From the NCBI RefSeq assembly GCF_026241755.1, contig NZ_JAPJDA010000024.1, positions 1 to 59,719 of the forward strand: a stretch of 59,719 bases of DNA, read 5' to 3'. The stretch comes from Salinimicrobium profundisediminis (GTDB lineage Bacteria; Bacteroidota; Bacteroidia; Flavobacteriales; Flavobacteriaceae). Each line of letters opens with the position of its first letter. Positions within the stretch are counted from its first letter, which is position 1. The notes under the pieces were generated by a model. The model worked only from the letters and a program-made list of their open reading frames with translations, made no database searches and was not told the DNA's origin. Shown piece after piece: positions 6,982 through 15,354 of the stretch. The position numbers were made by a program, and so were the translations under genes.

Positions 6982-8586
6982 TTAGCCTTTAATCTCTTCG
7001 GAATGATGGTTCAAAAATGCCATTTTTGACACCTCATTTTTCTGCGGAATAAAAGACATTGCCCTTTCGGCTATTGCAGTGATGGAAAGACTGGGGTTCA
7101 CACCCGGGTTTGCCGAGATCATTGATCCGTCTATGACGTAGAGATTTTCATAACCAAAAACTTCATTCCTGGAATTGATCACGCCTTCTGAAGCATTTTT
7201 GCCCATCACCGCACCGCCTAAAATATGGGCTGTAGTGGGAATTCCGGCAATGCTTTCCAGTACAAAAGAAGTGGCTTTCCCATTGATGGCTTTGCTGTAC
7301 CTTTTGGTGAGGTCTTTTGAGGCAGGAATGTCTGAAGTAGGTTTTTCTCCCGAACTTATCCCGCTGGACATACTTCCGAAGAAATTTCTCTTCAGTTTTA
7401 TGGTGCTGTCAATGCTTTGCATAAAAAGCAGTACCGCAGTACTTTTTGACCAGCCATTGATAAAATATGTTTTAAACCAGGAAACCGGGGAACTTATTAG
7501 CTGAGAAATAACATTCAATATACGCTGCGGGGGAGTCTTTCCTGTGGCCATTGGCAGGTGTAATAACTTCCAGAAACCCGAACCTCTGGAGTAACGCACT
7601 ACCTCAAGATGGCTGTTGTCATCTGTGTGCAGCAGGCTTCCTATGGCTACGCCTTTTGAAAGATCTTTGTCTTTATCGGCTGTAGAAACGCTGATGAGGG
7701 TCTCGTTATTTGTTCTGATTTCGTCTCCCACTTTATCGGATAACTTCGGAAGACTTTTCTGCTTCAGCTTGAGCAAAAGTTTTACCGTACCCAAAACTCC
7801 GCCGGAAAAGATCACTCCCTTGCTCCGCAGTTTTTTGGTCTTCCCGAAGTAGGAGGTACTCGATTTGAGTGTCACTTCATAAGCTTCCGAAGCAAGCTTT
7901 TTTACATCAGTGACTTCATTTTCTGCCAGTATTTTTGCCCCCAGCTCTTGTGCCAGCCAAAGGTAATTCTTGTCAAGGGTGTTTTTTGCATTATACCTGC
8001 AACCGGTCATGCAGCCGCCACAAAAATTACAGCCGGTTCTATCTGGCCCTTTGCCGCCAAAGTAGGGATCCTCTTTGGTTTCTCCCTCTTTTCCGAAGTA
8101 AACAGCTACATGAGGGTGTTCAAAATGCTCTTTTCTGCCCATGTCCTCAGCCATTTTCTCAAGGGCTTTGTCGGCATCAAACAATCGTGGATTAGGCACT
8201 GCCCCCAACATCTTTAAAGCAGTCTGGTAATGTGGTTTGAGATCCTCTTCCCAGTCTTCCAGCTGCCTCCACGAACCAGAGGTGTAAAATGCCTTTTTTG
8301 GCACCGGAAGGGTGTTGGCGTAGACCAGCGAACCGCCACCCACACCTGTGCCCGAAATTACTGCCACATGCCTGAAGATGCTCAGTTTCATGATGCCAAA
8401 AAATTTCAATGCCGGTATCCAGAGCCATTTTTTCAGGTTCCAGTTGGTTTTGGGAAAATCTTTGACTTTAAACCACTTTCCTTTTTCGACTACGAGTACT
8501 TTATAACCTTTTTCTGAAAGTCTCAGCGCACTCACCGAGCCTCCAAAACCACTGCCAATAATAATATAGTCGTAATCGTATTCCAT
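6982..8586 (-). CDS. GMC-family oxidoreductase (cholesterol oxidase-like branch)
   Basis: A 534-residue FAD-dependent alcohol or sterol oxidoreductase. The N terminus has the dinucleotide-binding IIGSGFGGSVSALRLSEKG. The middle has CNFCGGCMTGCRYNAKNTL (about residue 187), a Cys cluster shared with the cholesterol oxidase/ChoD branch of the family. The C-terminal GMC signature reads HILGGAVMG and later NPGVNPSLSITAIAERA. There is no signal peptide. The gene follows an MFS transporter on the same strand (27-base gap), suggesting uptake and oxidation of the same kind of compound. The substrate is unknown; cholesterol itself is unlikely in a marine flavobacterium. Confidence 0.88.
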   Translation of the reverse strand: MEYDYDYIIIGSGFGGSVSALRLSEKGYKVLVVEKGKWFKVKDFPKTNWNLKKWLWIPALKFFGIMKLSIFRHVAVISGTGVGGGSLVYANTLPVPKKAFYTSGSWRQLEDWEEDLKPHYQTALKMLGAVPNPRLFDADKALEKMAEDMGRKEHFEHPHVAVYFGKEGETKEDPYFGGKGPDRTGCNFCGGCMTGCRYNAKNTLDKNYLWLAQELGAKILAENEVTDVKKLASEAYEVTLKSSTSYFGKTKKLRSKGVIFSGGVLGTVKLLLKLKQKSLPKLSDKVGDEIRTNNETLISVSTADKDKDLSKGVAIGSLLHTDDNSHLEVVRYSRGSGFWKLLHLPMATGKTPPQRILNVISQLISSPVSWFKTYFINGWSKSTAVLLFMQSIDSTIKLKRNFFGSMSSGISSGEKPTSDIPASKDLTKRYSKAINGKATSFVLESIAGIPTTAHILGGAVMGKNASEGVINSRNEVFGYENLYVIDGSMISANPGVNPSLSITAIAERAMSFIPQKNEVSKMAFLNHHSEEIKG

Positions 8587-8613
8587 TTGGTAATAGATGC
8601 TTACTGTATAAAT

Positions 8614-9822
8614 TTAAACTTTTTCGGGGGAAATTGTAGGCAATTGATTTCTTGTTTTTCTGAAAAGAGCCAGCAGGCCCAGTAGAGGCCCGGGTGCCAA
8701 AAATAAAAGGAGATAAACCGGATCGAGGACTTCAAGCACAAAACCTGTCAATTCGATGCTCACAATAGTGATAGCAAAACCTATGCAGTTCACCACGGTC
8801 AATGCAGTACCCCTTGCTTCGGAAGGTGCATGTTTTGCGACAAGGGTAGAAAACAGGGGAGAATCGGCCACTACAACCATGCCCCAGAAAAGGAGAAAAA
8901 TAATAAAGAACGTTTCTGAAGTTTGCAGAAACATAAGGGGAGAAATGATACAACACGCAGCCGAAAGTAGTAAAGCACCTGCAGCACTTCTCTTAGTGCC
9001 CCAACTTTGGGAAAGAAGACCAATGACCGCACAGGCGAGTCCGCCGGAGCCAATGATGAAAAAAGAAAGTAAAGGAATATTGAAATTGCTGTGAGGGTGA
9101 AGGACGCTGTACACCTTGAGTACCACAGGGACAAAGGCCCAGAAGGTGTATAATTCCCACATGTGCCCAAAATACCCAAATGCCGCTGCCCTAAACTTCG
9201 GAATTCTAAAAACCCTGAGCATGGCTGAAAAATCCTTTTGTAACATTGGGTTTCGGTAGGGGCCATCCTGCACAAGCAGTAAAATGAGGCTCCCTCCCAA
9301 AAATGCCAGAAATGAAGTAGTAATTAGAACGCTTTTCCACGGTAAACCCTGCAGCCCAGTTACTGTTAAGAGTAAGTGCGGGAGTGCTGTTCCAAGAACC
9401 AAAGCACCTACCAGGAAACCGAGAGATTTGCCAAGGCCTTCCCGATAATAATCGGATGCGATCTTCATTCCCACGGGATAAATTCCTGCAAGGGAAAATC
9501 CTGTAAGAAACCTAAGCATTAGCAAACTGCCGGAGCTGTTGCTTTCCACAAGCATCCCCAGGTTAAAAAAGGCGCCAAAAATAGCAGAATAGAAGAACAC
9601 TTTTGAGGGGGAATACCGGTCTGCAATTCCCAGGAAAGCAAAACCCAGGGTGCCGGTAATAAAACCGAATTGTACTGCCGATGTAAGGTGCCCGAGTGCG
9701 GCAGGACCGAGATCAAAAGTCTGGATGAGATCGTTCATCACGCCATTACCTGCAAACCATAAGGAGGTGCAGCAAAATTGTGCAAATACAATGACCGGTA
9801 AGCTTAGCCGCGACGTGCCCAT
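8614..9822 (-). CDS. MFS transporter
   Basis: A 402-residue inner-membrane protein with about 12 hydrophobic helices, of the major facilitator superfamily. The RYSPSKVFFYSAIFG stretch after helix 2 fits the MFS loop 2-3 region. It lies between a small YgaP-like membrane protein gene and the GMC oxidoreductase gene, all on the minus strand with 27-41-base gaps. Substrate and direction cannot be read from sequence. No second transporter subunit is nearby. Confidence 0.87.
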   Translation of the reverse strand: MGTSRLSLPVIVFAQFCCTSLWFAGNGVMNDLIQTFDLGPAALGHLTSAVQFGFITGTLGFAFLGIADRYSPSKVFFYSAIFGAFFNLGMLVESNSSGSLLMLRFLTGFSLAGIYPVGMKIASDYYREGLGKSLGFLVGALVLGTALPHLLLTVTGLQGLPWKSVLITTSFLAFLGGSLILLLVQDGPYRNPMLQKDFSAMLRVFRIPKFRAAAFGYFGHMWELYTFWAFVPVVLKVYSVLHPHSNFNIPLLSFFIIGSGGLACAVIGLLSQSWGTKRSAAGALLLSAACCIISPLMFLQTSETFFIIFLLFWGMVVVADSPLFSTLVAKHAPSEARGTALTVVNCIGFAITIVSIELTGFVLEVLDPVYLLLFLAPGPLLGLLALFRKTRNQLPTISPEKV

Positions 9823-9863
9823 TCAGGAATTATCTACAGCTAAGAAACGAAAACTCCGCTAAA

Positions 9864-10112
9864 TTAAACGAGGGCTTCTTTGATCTTTTTAATCGGACTT
9901 TTTTTCTTCTCCCTGGTGTCAACACCAAGAAATTCGTTTACCGGGCATACCCTGGTGATGGAACTTTCAGCAATCAGGGTTCCTGTAACTATGGCCGCAA
10001 GACCTGCAAGTTTTCCCTTGTTCCCGCCAAGGGCAAAAAAGCCTATTCCCATAAGGGCAGGGCCTGCAATACTTCTAATGAGCTGATCTTTTTTACCTAC
10101 ATTTTCTTTCAT
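9864..10112 (-). CDS. Small membrane protein, YgaP-like transmembrane domain (DUF2892)
   Basis: An 82-residue protein with two hydrophobic helices (about 13-28 and 33-50) and the ending SSITRVCPVNEFLGVDT, which is characteristic of the DUF2892/YgaP transmembrane family. Unlike the 74-residue relative near 5.5 kb it has a single conserved cysteine and a basic tail (REKKKSPIKKIK). It precedes the MFS gene by 41 bases, so the three minus-strand genes up to the GMC oxidoreductase may form one unit. The function is unknown. Confidence 0.82.
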   Translation of the reverse strand: MKENVGKKDQLIRSIAGPALMGIGFFALGGNKGKLAGLAAIVTGTLIAESSITRVCPVNEFLGVDTREKKKSPIKKIKEALV

Positions 10113-10326
10113 AATTCTTTTTTTCTGAATTTTCTATTTAAGATAACGTAAACCTGCTACTTTTCCAAGTTTTGGAGCACCTAAGTTCAGAGGGAATTCC
10201 GAATTTTAAAGACTTCAGGGAAGGTGAATTTTCAATTGAAAGAGAAGACTTCAGTTAGAGCTGAATTTTTCCGAAGTAAAAATCTTTAAAATGGCATTTC
10301 AGAAAGAAATTTTAGCGACCGGGTTT

Positions 10327-11814
10327 CTAAAGATTTTGTTCAGGATATTTTGTTTTTTCCTCTAAGTCTTTGTCAATGAATTTCACGAGGTTGCCGGCCA
10401 TGCCTTCAAAAACAAAAAAGTGGAAGGGAAGCACGGTGTACCAATAGAGGCGACCCGCAAGGCCATGGGGTCGAAAGGTCGCGGTTTGTTGCAGAAAATG
10501 TTCCCCATTTCTTTCAGTGATCTTAAACTCCAGCCATGCTTCGCCGGGTAATTTCATTTCGGCATATAGCAACAAGCGGCGGTTCTTTTCATCGGCTGCC
10601 AGTACCCGCCAAAAATCTAAAGTGTCACCCGTATTGATATGGTATGGATGCGTGCGCCCGCGCCTAAGGCCTACGCCACCTACCATTTTATCCATAAAGC
10701 CTCTTATTTTCCATAGCCTGCTGCCGTAATACCAGCCACGTTTTCCGCCAATCGCCCAAATATTTTTTAGAACTGTATCGGGATCACCTGTGATCTTCTT
10801 TTCCCGGTAATCTTTAAAGCAGCCATCGGTAGGTACATTGATATGCTCCAGTAGCGAATTGTCTGAATAACTGGAGGCCAGCGAATCTTTCCAGCTGGAG
10901 ATAACGCTGTTTTGCTCAATTTTTTGGAAAGCCAGCGCTACAGCCTCTTTATATGGAATGGATTTTATTCCCAGCATCTTTTCCAGATCATTGTCTTTGG
11001 CAATGACCTCAACTTTCATGCTATCTACGAGGTTTATGGCTAGCTTGTAAGAAGTTGATGTAACAAAATACAGCCAGTAGGAGGAAAGGCGGGGAGTCAT
11101 TACGGGAACTGTAATGATCTTGCGTTTAAAACCTCTTACATCTGCAAACTGCAACATCATTTCTTTGTAGGTAAGCACATCGGGCCCACCAATGTCGAAA
11201 GCTCTATTGAAGGTGTCTTCCCGCAGAAGAACCCCTTCTAAATATTCGAGTACATTTCTTATAGCGATAGGCTGACTCTTGGTGGTGACCCACTTGGGAG
11301 TGATCATCACCGGCAGTTTTTCAACCAAATCGCGCATGATCTCAAAGGAGGCACTACCCGAACCAACAATAATCCCGGCTTTAAGAGCCGTAAGTGGCAC
11401 ACTGCTTTTGCCAAGGATCTCTTCTACATTTTGGCGGGAAGAAAGATGTTTGGAAAGTTCTTCTTCATTAGTGATCCCGGTGAGGTAGATGATCTGTTTA
11501 ACCGAAGTTGGCTCCACAAGCTTTAAAAAATTGTGGGCCGAAGCAGCTTCCATTTCTGCAAAATCTCCGGTACCTGCACTCATAGAGTGGATGAGGTAAT
11601 AAGCAGCATCAATATCCTTTATGATTTCCGATGAAGGCAGCGGCTTCAAGAAATCTACTTCGAGCAGAGAAATCCTGTCGTGTGCATATATCCCATCGGT
11701 AGGAAACCTGTTCCTGTCCCTAACGCAACACACCACCTCGTGGCCGCGGGAAAGCAGTATAGGAAGGAGGCGCTTTCCAATATATCCTGTGGCGCCGGTA
11801 AGGAGTATTTTCAT
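10327..11814 (-). CDS. SDR-family NAD(P)-binding protein with C-terminal DUF2867
   Basis: A 495-residue two-domain protein. Residues 1-300 are an atypical short-chain dehydrogenase/epimerase with LLTGATGYIGKRLLPIL at the N terminus and a YLTGITNEE strand; the canonical YxxxK pair is not obvious. Residues 330-495 match DUF2867, with GGVGLRRGRTHPY and DTLDFWRVLAAD. Such fusions are widespread in Bacteroidota and have no proven substrate. The family resemblance suggests binding of a hydrophobic ligand. It appears monocistronic, with 149 bases to the methylglyoxal synthase gene upstream. Confidence 0.85.
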   Translation of the reverse strand: MKILLTGATGYIGKRLLPILLSRGHEVVCCVRDRNRFPTDGIYAHDRISLLEVDFLKPLPSSEIIKDIDAAYYLIHSMSAGTGDFAEMEAASAHNFLKLVEPTSVKQIIYLTGITNEEELSKHLSSRQNVEEILGKSSVPLTALKAGIIVGSGSASFEIMRDLVEKLPVMITPKWVTTKSQPIAIRNVLEYLEGVLLREDTFNRAFDIGGPDVLTYKEMMLQFADVRGFKRKIITVPVMTPRLSSYWLYFVTSTSYKLAINLVDSMKVEVIAKDNDLEKMLGIKSIPYKEAVALAFQKIEQNSVISSWKDSLASSYSDNSLLEHINVPTDGCFKDYREKKITGDPDTVLKNIWAIGGKRGWYYGSRLWKIRGFMDKMVGGVGLRRGRTHPYHINTGDTLDFWRVLAADEKNRRLLLYAEMKLPGEAWLEFKITERNGEHFLQQTATFRPHGLAGRLYWYTVLPFHFFVFEGMAGNLVKFIDKDLEEKTKYPEQNL

Positions 11815-11963
11815 AGCTTCAGCTTAATTTTTACTGAAGATATGAAAAGATAAGCAAAAGCGCTTTTTAGATCTGTTTCAATTCTTTAGCAGCCCTAAAT
11901 GCACCAGGAAAGAATAACCGGTGGGGTGTGAAAAATGGCATTTTTCTTCCCTGATTTTCAGAT

Positions 11964-12341
11964 CTATTCTTCCTGATCTCTTTCGTCAAGAATCAGTAAG
12001 TCGGCCGATGCCCGGTTTAGTGCGATTGGGATATTGTTGATCACTGCAGTCCTTATGAGGGTCTGGATATCATGTTCGTGACCGTGGGGAGTTTCGGCAT
12101 CAATAAAAAAGATGATCATGTGCACTTCCCCCTGAAGTATTTTAGCTGCCAGGAGAATGTCGCCGCCGCTGGGGCCGTGGCCAAAACCCTTTACTTCAAT
12201 GTCGAGCATTTCACTAAGTAGTTTTGAAGTGTTTGAAGTGCCTATGAGTTTGTATTTTAAGAGCGCTTCACGATGTACTTTGGCCCAGTTAAGCAGGTCG
12301 GTTTTGCGGCTGTTGTGGGCAATTAATGCAATGGTTTTCAT
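11964..12341 (-). CDS. mgsA: Methylglyoxal synthase
   Basis: Converts dihydroxyacetone phosphate to methylglyoxal and phosphate, a bypass of lower glycolysis used under phosphate limitation or sugar-phosphate stress. The 125-residue protein keeps the catalytic residues: His9, the phosphate-binding GTSNTS, Asp61 in GPSGGD (E. coli Asp71), and His88 and Asp91 in HEHDIQTLIR (E. coli His98, Asp101). Compared with E. coli the family N- and C-terminal extensions are shorter. Its ATG overlaps the stop of a 51-codon gene (ATGA), so it is likely translated in coupling with that gene. Confidence 0.94.
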   Translation of the reverse strand: MKTIALIAHNSRKTDLLNWAKVHREALLKYKLIGTSNTSKLLSEMLDIEVKGFGHGPSGGDILLAAKILQGEVHMIIFFIDAETPHGHEHDIQTLIRTAVINNIPIALNRASADLLILDERDQEE

Positions 12342-12493
12342 GTTGTTGGTATAGTTTTATCAATAAAAAATTCAAGGGTATAATGAGCATATTCCGGTTG
12401 GCTAATGCCTTCGGAATAAAATATATTTTCTGGCTGATTGTATTTCCGGGTATATGCAATGAATTCTGAAGGGAATTCGGTTGATGTTGCCAT
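12338..12493 (-). CDS. Small 51-aa protein translationally coupled to methylglyoxal synthase
   Basis: An open frame of 51 codons, starting MATSTEFPSEFIAYTRKYNQ and ending IDKTIPTT, runs into mgsA with a 4-base ATGA overlap. It has no signal peptide or membrane segment and is rich in Tyr, Phe and Glu. I do not recognise a family. It would be missed by a 60-residue cut-off. The overlap and the lack of another open frame in this stretch support it as real; codon use looks like its neighbours. It could be a leader peptide setting mgsA translation or a small functional protein. Confidence 0.55.
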   Translation of the reverse strand: MATSTEFPSEFIAYTRKYNQPENIFYSEGISQPEYAHYTLEFFIDKTIPTT

Positions 12494-12635
12494 TTATAGT
12501 GCTTGATGTATGTAAAATTAAAGAATAAAGGTTAAGCAAAGATGAAGGACTTGCTGAAAATATCGGGAAACTTAAAAAAATAGCTTCGGAATATTTTGAC
12601 AGGAATTTAAGATTGTAATTAGTATTTTTATTGCT

Positions 12636-13400
12636 ATGACTGAAATGCTTGTACCTGAAACAACCACCCCCGGAATTCTCCTGGTTTATACCATAATCTT
12701 CTTTTTTGCAATCCTCTTCAGGTATTTTGTGGCAGCAGGGGTCTTTTACTACTATTATTACGTCAAAAATTTTAAGAAATATGACGAAAGAAGGTTAAGT
12801 AAAAGGCTGGCTAACAAAAAGCAGTTGAAAAAGGAGATTGTGTGGAGCATAAAATCATCGGCAATTTTTGCCCTGGTGGGGGCGGCTACTTATTGGTTGT
12901 GGTTAAAGGGATATACCGCTGTTTACCTGGAACCCGATCTTTATGGCTACTGGTATTTGCCGGTGAGCCTTTTAGCCATTTTACTCATTCATGAAACCTA
13001 TTATTACTGGGTGCACCGCTGGATGCATCATCCCAAAGTGTTCAGGATTGTGCATAAAGTTCACCACGATAGTCGAATTCCTACACCATGGACGGCTTTT
13101 TCCTTTCATCCGTGGGAGAGTTTGATCGAAGCGCTTATCCTGCCATTGATCCTCATCTTTTTACCTGTGAATATCTATGTTTTGGGTTTTTACCTGTTGG
13201 TCATGACGGTGAGTAGCGTAGTGAACCATCTGGATATAGAGATCTATCCGCTGTGGTTCCAAAAAAGCCGTTTTGGCAAACTATTTATTGGCGCCACCCA
13301 TCACCACCATCACCACACAGAATTTATGACCAATTACGGCCTATACTTCACGTTTTGGGATAAATTAATGGCTACTGAAAGCCGTAAAATGAAATCCTGA
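12636..13400 (+). CDS. Fatty acid hydroxylase / sterol desaturase family protein
   Basis: A 254-residue integral membrane di-iron oxygenase with about four helices. The eight-His motif is present as HETYYYWVHRWMHH, HKVHH and the HHHHHH-TEF segment, which bind the two irons. The family oxygenates fatty acids, sterols or carotenoids. Residues 222-227 are a natural run of six histidines (THHHHHHT), more than the usual HxxHH. It is alone on the plus strand and its stop codon abuts the stop of the convergent lipoprotein gene with no gap. The substrate is unknown. Confidence 0.88.
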   Translation: MTEMLVPETTTPGILLVYTIIFFFAILFRYFVAAGVFYYYYYVKNFKKYDERRLSKRLANKKQLKKEIVWSIKSSAIFALVGAATYWLWLKGYTAVYLEPDLYGYWYLPVSLLAILLIHETYYYWVHRWMHHPKVFRIVHKVHHDSRIPTPWTAFSFHPWESLIEALILPLILIFLPVNIYVLGFYLLVMTVSSVVNHLDIEIYPLWFQKSRFGKLFIGATHHHHHHTEFMTNYGLYFTFWDKLMATESRKMKS

Positions 13401-13925
13401 TTACTTTAACCTCTTAAAAATCTTTTTTTCTGAAAAAAGGTTTTTTCGCAGGAGTTGCCGAAACTCTTTATCTGTTGGTGCAAGTAGATAGTATTCGAAT
13501 TTACCATCTTCAGATGTTATTTCTCTAACAGGTCTGGATTCCTGTACCTCCATTATGAGTTGTTCAGATTCTGAAGTTAAATTGGCGCAGTGGGTAACAA
13601 TCTTATTCTTGGAAGCCTTAAAGGGGAAAACATTCCAGTTATCCTTATCATAAAGGTTTAAAATATAACTGCTATTCATTTTCTTTAGCACAGTTTGTGG
13701 CTTAGAAAGGTCTCCGTCAACACCTGTTTCTGTACCTCCGGAATATCGAAAATAATGCTTTTCGATAAAAAGGGTGTCTTCATTATTTGAAACAAATATG
13801 CCATGCATTTTTGAAGGAAATTCTGAAATTGAAGGAGCAGTAGATGGTTGTGGACTTTCAAATTTTACGGCTGTACATGATGAAAGAAATAAAGCCAAGA
13901 TCGGAAAAAGGATCAGCTTTTTCAT
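13401..13925 (-). CDS. Putative lipoprotein of unknown function
   Basis: A 174-residue protein with a clear lipoprotein signal, MKKLILFPILALFLSSC, cysteine at 17. The mature part is mainly beta-strand and loop, with one additional Cys and a basic C terminus (RKNLFSEKKIFKRLK). I do not recognise a domain. It is 106 bases downstream of the FAM20-like gene on the same strand and may belong to that unit. It shares no gap with the hydroxylase gene. Confidence 0.75.
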   Translation of the reverse strand: MKKLILFPILALFLSSCTAVKFESPQPSTAPSISEFPSKMHGIFVSNNEDTLFIEKHYFRYSGGTETGVDGDLSKPQTVLKKMNSSYILNLYDKDNWNVFPFKASKNKIVTHCANLTSESEQLIMEVQESRPVREITSEDGKFEYYLLAPTDKEFRQLLRKNLFSEKKIFKRLK

Positions 13926-14031
13926 GGGGAGAGAATTTAGAAAAATATGAGGTATAAATTTACTGATTTAAAAAAAGATGGGGTAAATATTAAGTGCTTT
14001 TTTACTGTAAATTTTACATTTAAATACCTGG

Positions 14032-15288
14032 CTATCTACATTCAAAACACTTCTGCAAGTTTGCAGGTAGCTCAACATCTTCACTTCCCTTTAAAGGCCC
14101 TGAAAGGGGTTCTTTTTTATTGATCTCCTCATGAAATTCTATGGCATATTCCTGCAGTTTGTCCCTGCGATGTTTCAGTTTTGAAGCTATCTCATTCCCA
14201 TTGAGTTGCACCAGGCTTTGAGGCCATGCTTCAAGGGCTTTATTGATTTCAGTGTCTGTTAAGTGTTGTTGCAGGTATTGTGCTTCCTCTATGAAAATCT
14301 GCCGGGGCACATCTTTCAGGAAGTAAACATCAAAAGGATACACAAACCCCGGTATATGATCAATATCCTTCTCAAAAGGCCTCACCATGGGCTGTACCAG
14401 GTGATTGGTGAGGATGGTGGGAATAACGCCATTAATCCTGAAAAAAGCATTATCCCTGTCTCCGGGCAACGGAATTGCCACTTTATTTTGCCCCCGTTGT
14501 TGTATCACCCAACCCCATTGTTTTGTATGCCGGTCCCAATCACCAATAAGGAGGTCGAAAAGCCGTGCCCGCACCAGTTTTTGGTGGTCAATGTGCAGAG
14601 CCTCCTTCAGGTTGATCTTCATTTCCTGGAGTTCATCGGTCTCCACGATTTTATCTACGTTATTATAAGAGGTCCAATTGACTTTACCTTCGGTTTCATA
14701 TTCGCGAAGGAACAGACGATTTCCGTATTTTTTGGAATATTTTCCCATCGCATCGTGCCGTGGCACAAAGACAATTTTTGGGTGGGTATGGAGAATGCCT
14801 GCAGCATCGGCAAGAGCGGCTGCAAGAACAGCTCCATAAGGATGTTGTGCAGAAATACCATCTACCACAATGTTTTCGAGGCCAAGGGTTTTTGCAACTT
14901 CTGGAATTAAAGGGGAAGGATCTTTGTTGATACTGCGTAGACTGTAAAGAGCGCCGTCTTTACCTACAATTTTAAGAGACTTTGTTTGATTACCGCCGCC
15001 TTCTTCCTGGATTGTAAAAGAATCAAGAAGAAAAATTTCGGCCTGTACCGGGGCCTCCCAGGCCTCGCGGTAGTTATCGCCTTGCATAAAACGCTTAATG
15101 GCGTTGGCTTCGTATCTATTAGTCGCTACTGCCGTTACCCTGTCTCCATCCTGGAACCTGCCCGAAGAAATTTCGGAAGGAATGACTTTTGAAATAAATA
15201 ATTCCGAAGGGCCTATTGAAATAGACCAGTAAGTGAGGCCAAGAAATACAAGGAGAAGAATTAGCAGTGCAAGTAAAAATTTTTTCAT
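14032..15288 (-). CDS. Membrane-anchored FAM20-like/atypical kinase-fold protein
   Basis: A 418-residue protein. I start it at the ATG at 15288 because MKKFLLALLILLLVFLGLTY then forms an N-terminal signal-anchor; an ATG 21 codons upstream gives an unlikely leader. The C-terminal half carries LLIGDWDRHTKQWGW (Asp250, Asp252) and PLPGDRDNAFF (Asp277, Asp279), matching the catalytic and metal-binding loops of FAM20/HipA-type kinases. LYSLRSINKDP is a candidate for the nucleotide-binding lysine strand. The same domain occurs as the C-terminal part of large Bacteroidota metallophosphatase and outer-membrane proteins (from memory). Here it stands alone, in the periplasm. Kinase activity is inference. 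It follows the DUF389 gene by 66 bases. Confidence 0.65.
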   Translation of the reverse strand: MKKFLLALLILLLVFLGLTYWSISIGPSELFISKVIPSEISSGRFQDGDRVTAVATNRYEANAIKRFMQGDNYREAWEAPVQAEIFLLDSFTIQEEGGGNQTKSLKIVGKDGALYSLRSINKDPSPLIPEVAKTLGLENIVVDGISAQHPYGAVLAAALADAAGILHTHPKIVFVPRHDAMGKYSKKYGNRLFLREYETEGKVNWTSYNNVDKIVETDELQEMKINLKEALHIDHQKLVRARLFDLLIGDWDRHTKQWGWVIQQRGQNKVAIPLPGDRDNAFFRINGVIPTILTNHLVQPMVRPFEKDIDHIPGFVYPFDVYFLKDVPRQIFIEEAQYLQQHLTDTEINKALEAWPQSLVQLNGNEIASKLKHRRDKLQEYAIEFHEEINKKEPLSGPLKGSEDVELPANLQKCFECR

Positions 15289-15354
15289 TTCAATTTTCTT
15301 CTGCGAAGAAAGTTTTATGCCATCACAATTGATGACTAAGTTCATTATCAAAGA

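Noticed and set aside
10209-10254. Direct repeat AAGACTTCAG (10209 and 10245)
   Set aside because: Two short copies only, in the gap after the SDR gene; likely chance given the frequency of CTTC/GAAG words here.
14263-14910. 215-codon plus-strand frame opposite the FAM20-like gene
   Set aside because: No family features; the minus-strand gene has clear motifs, signal-anchor and an operon context.
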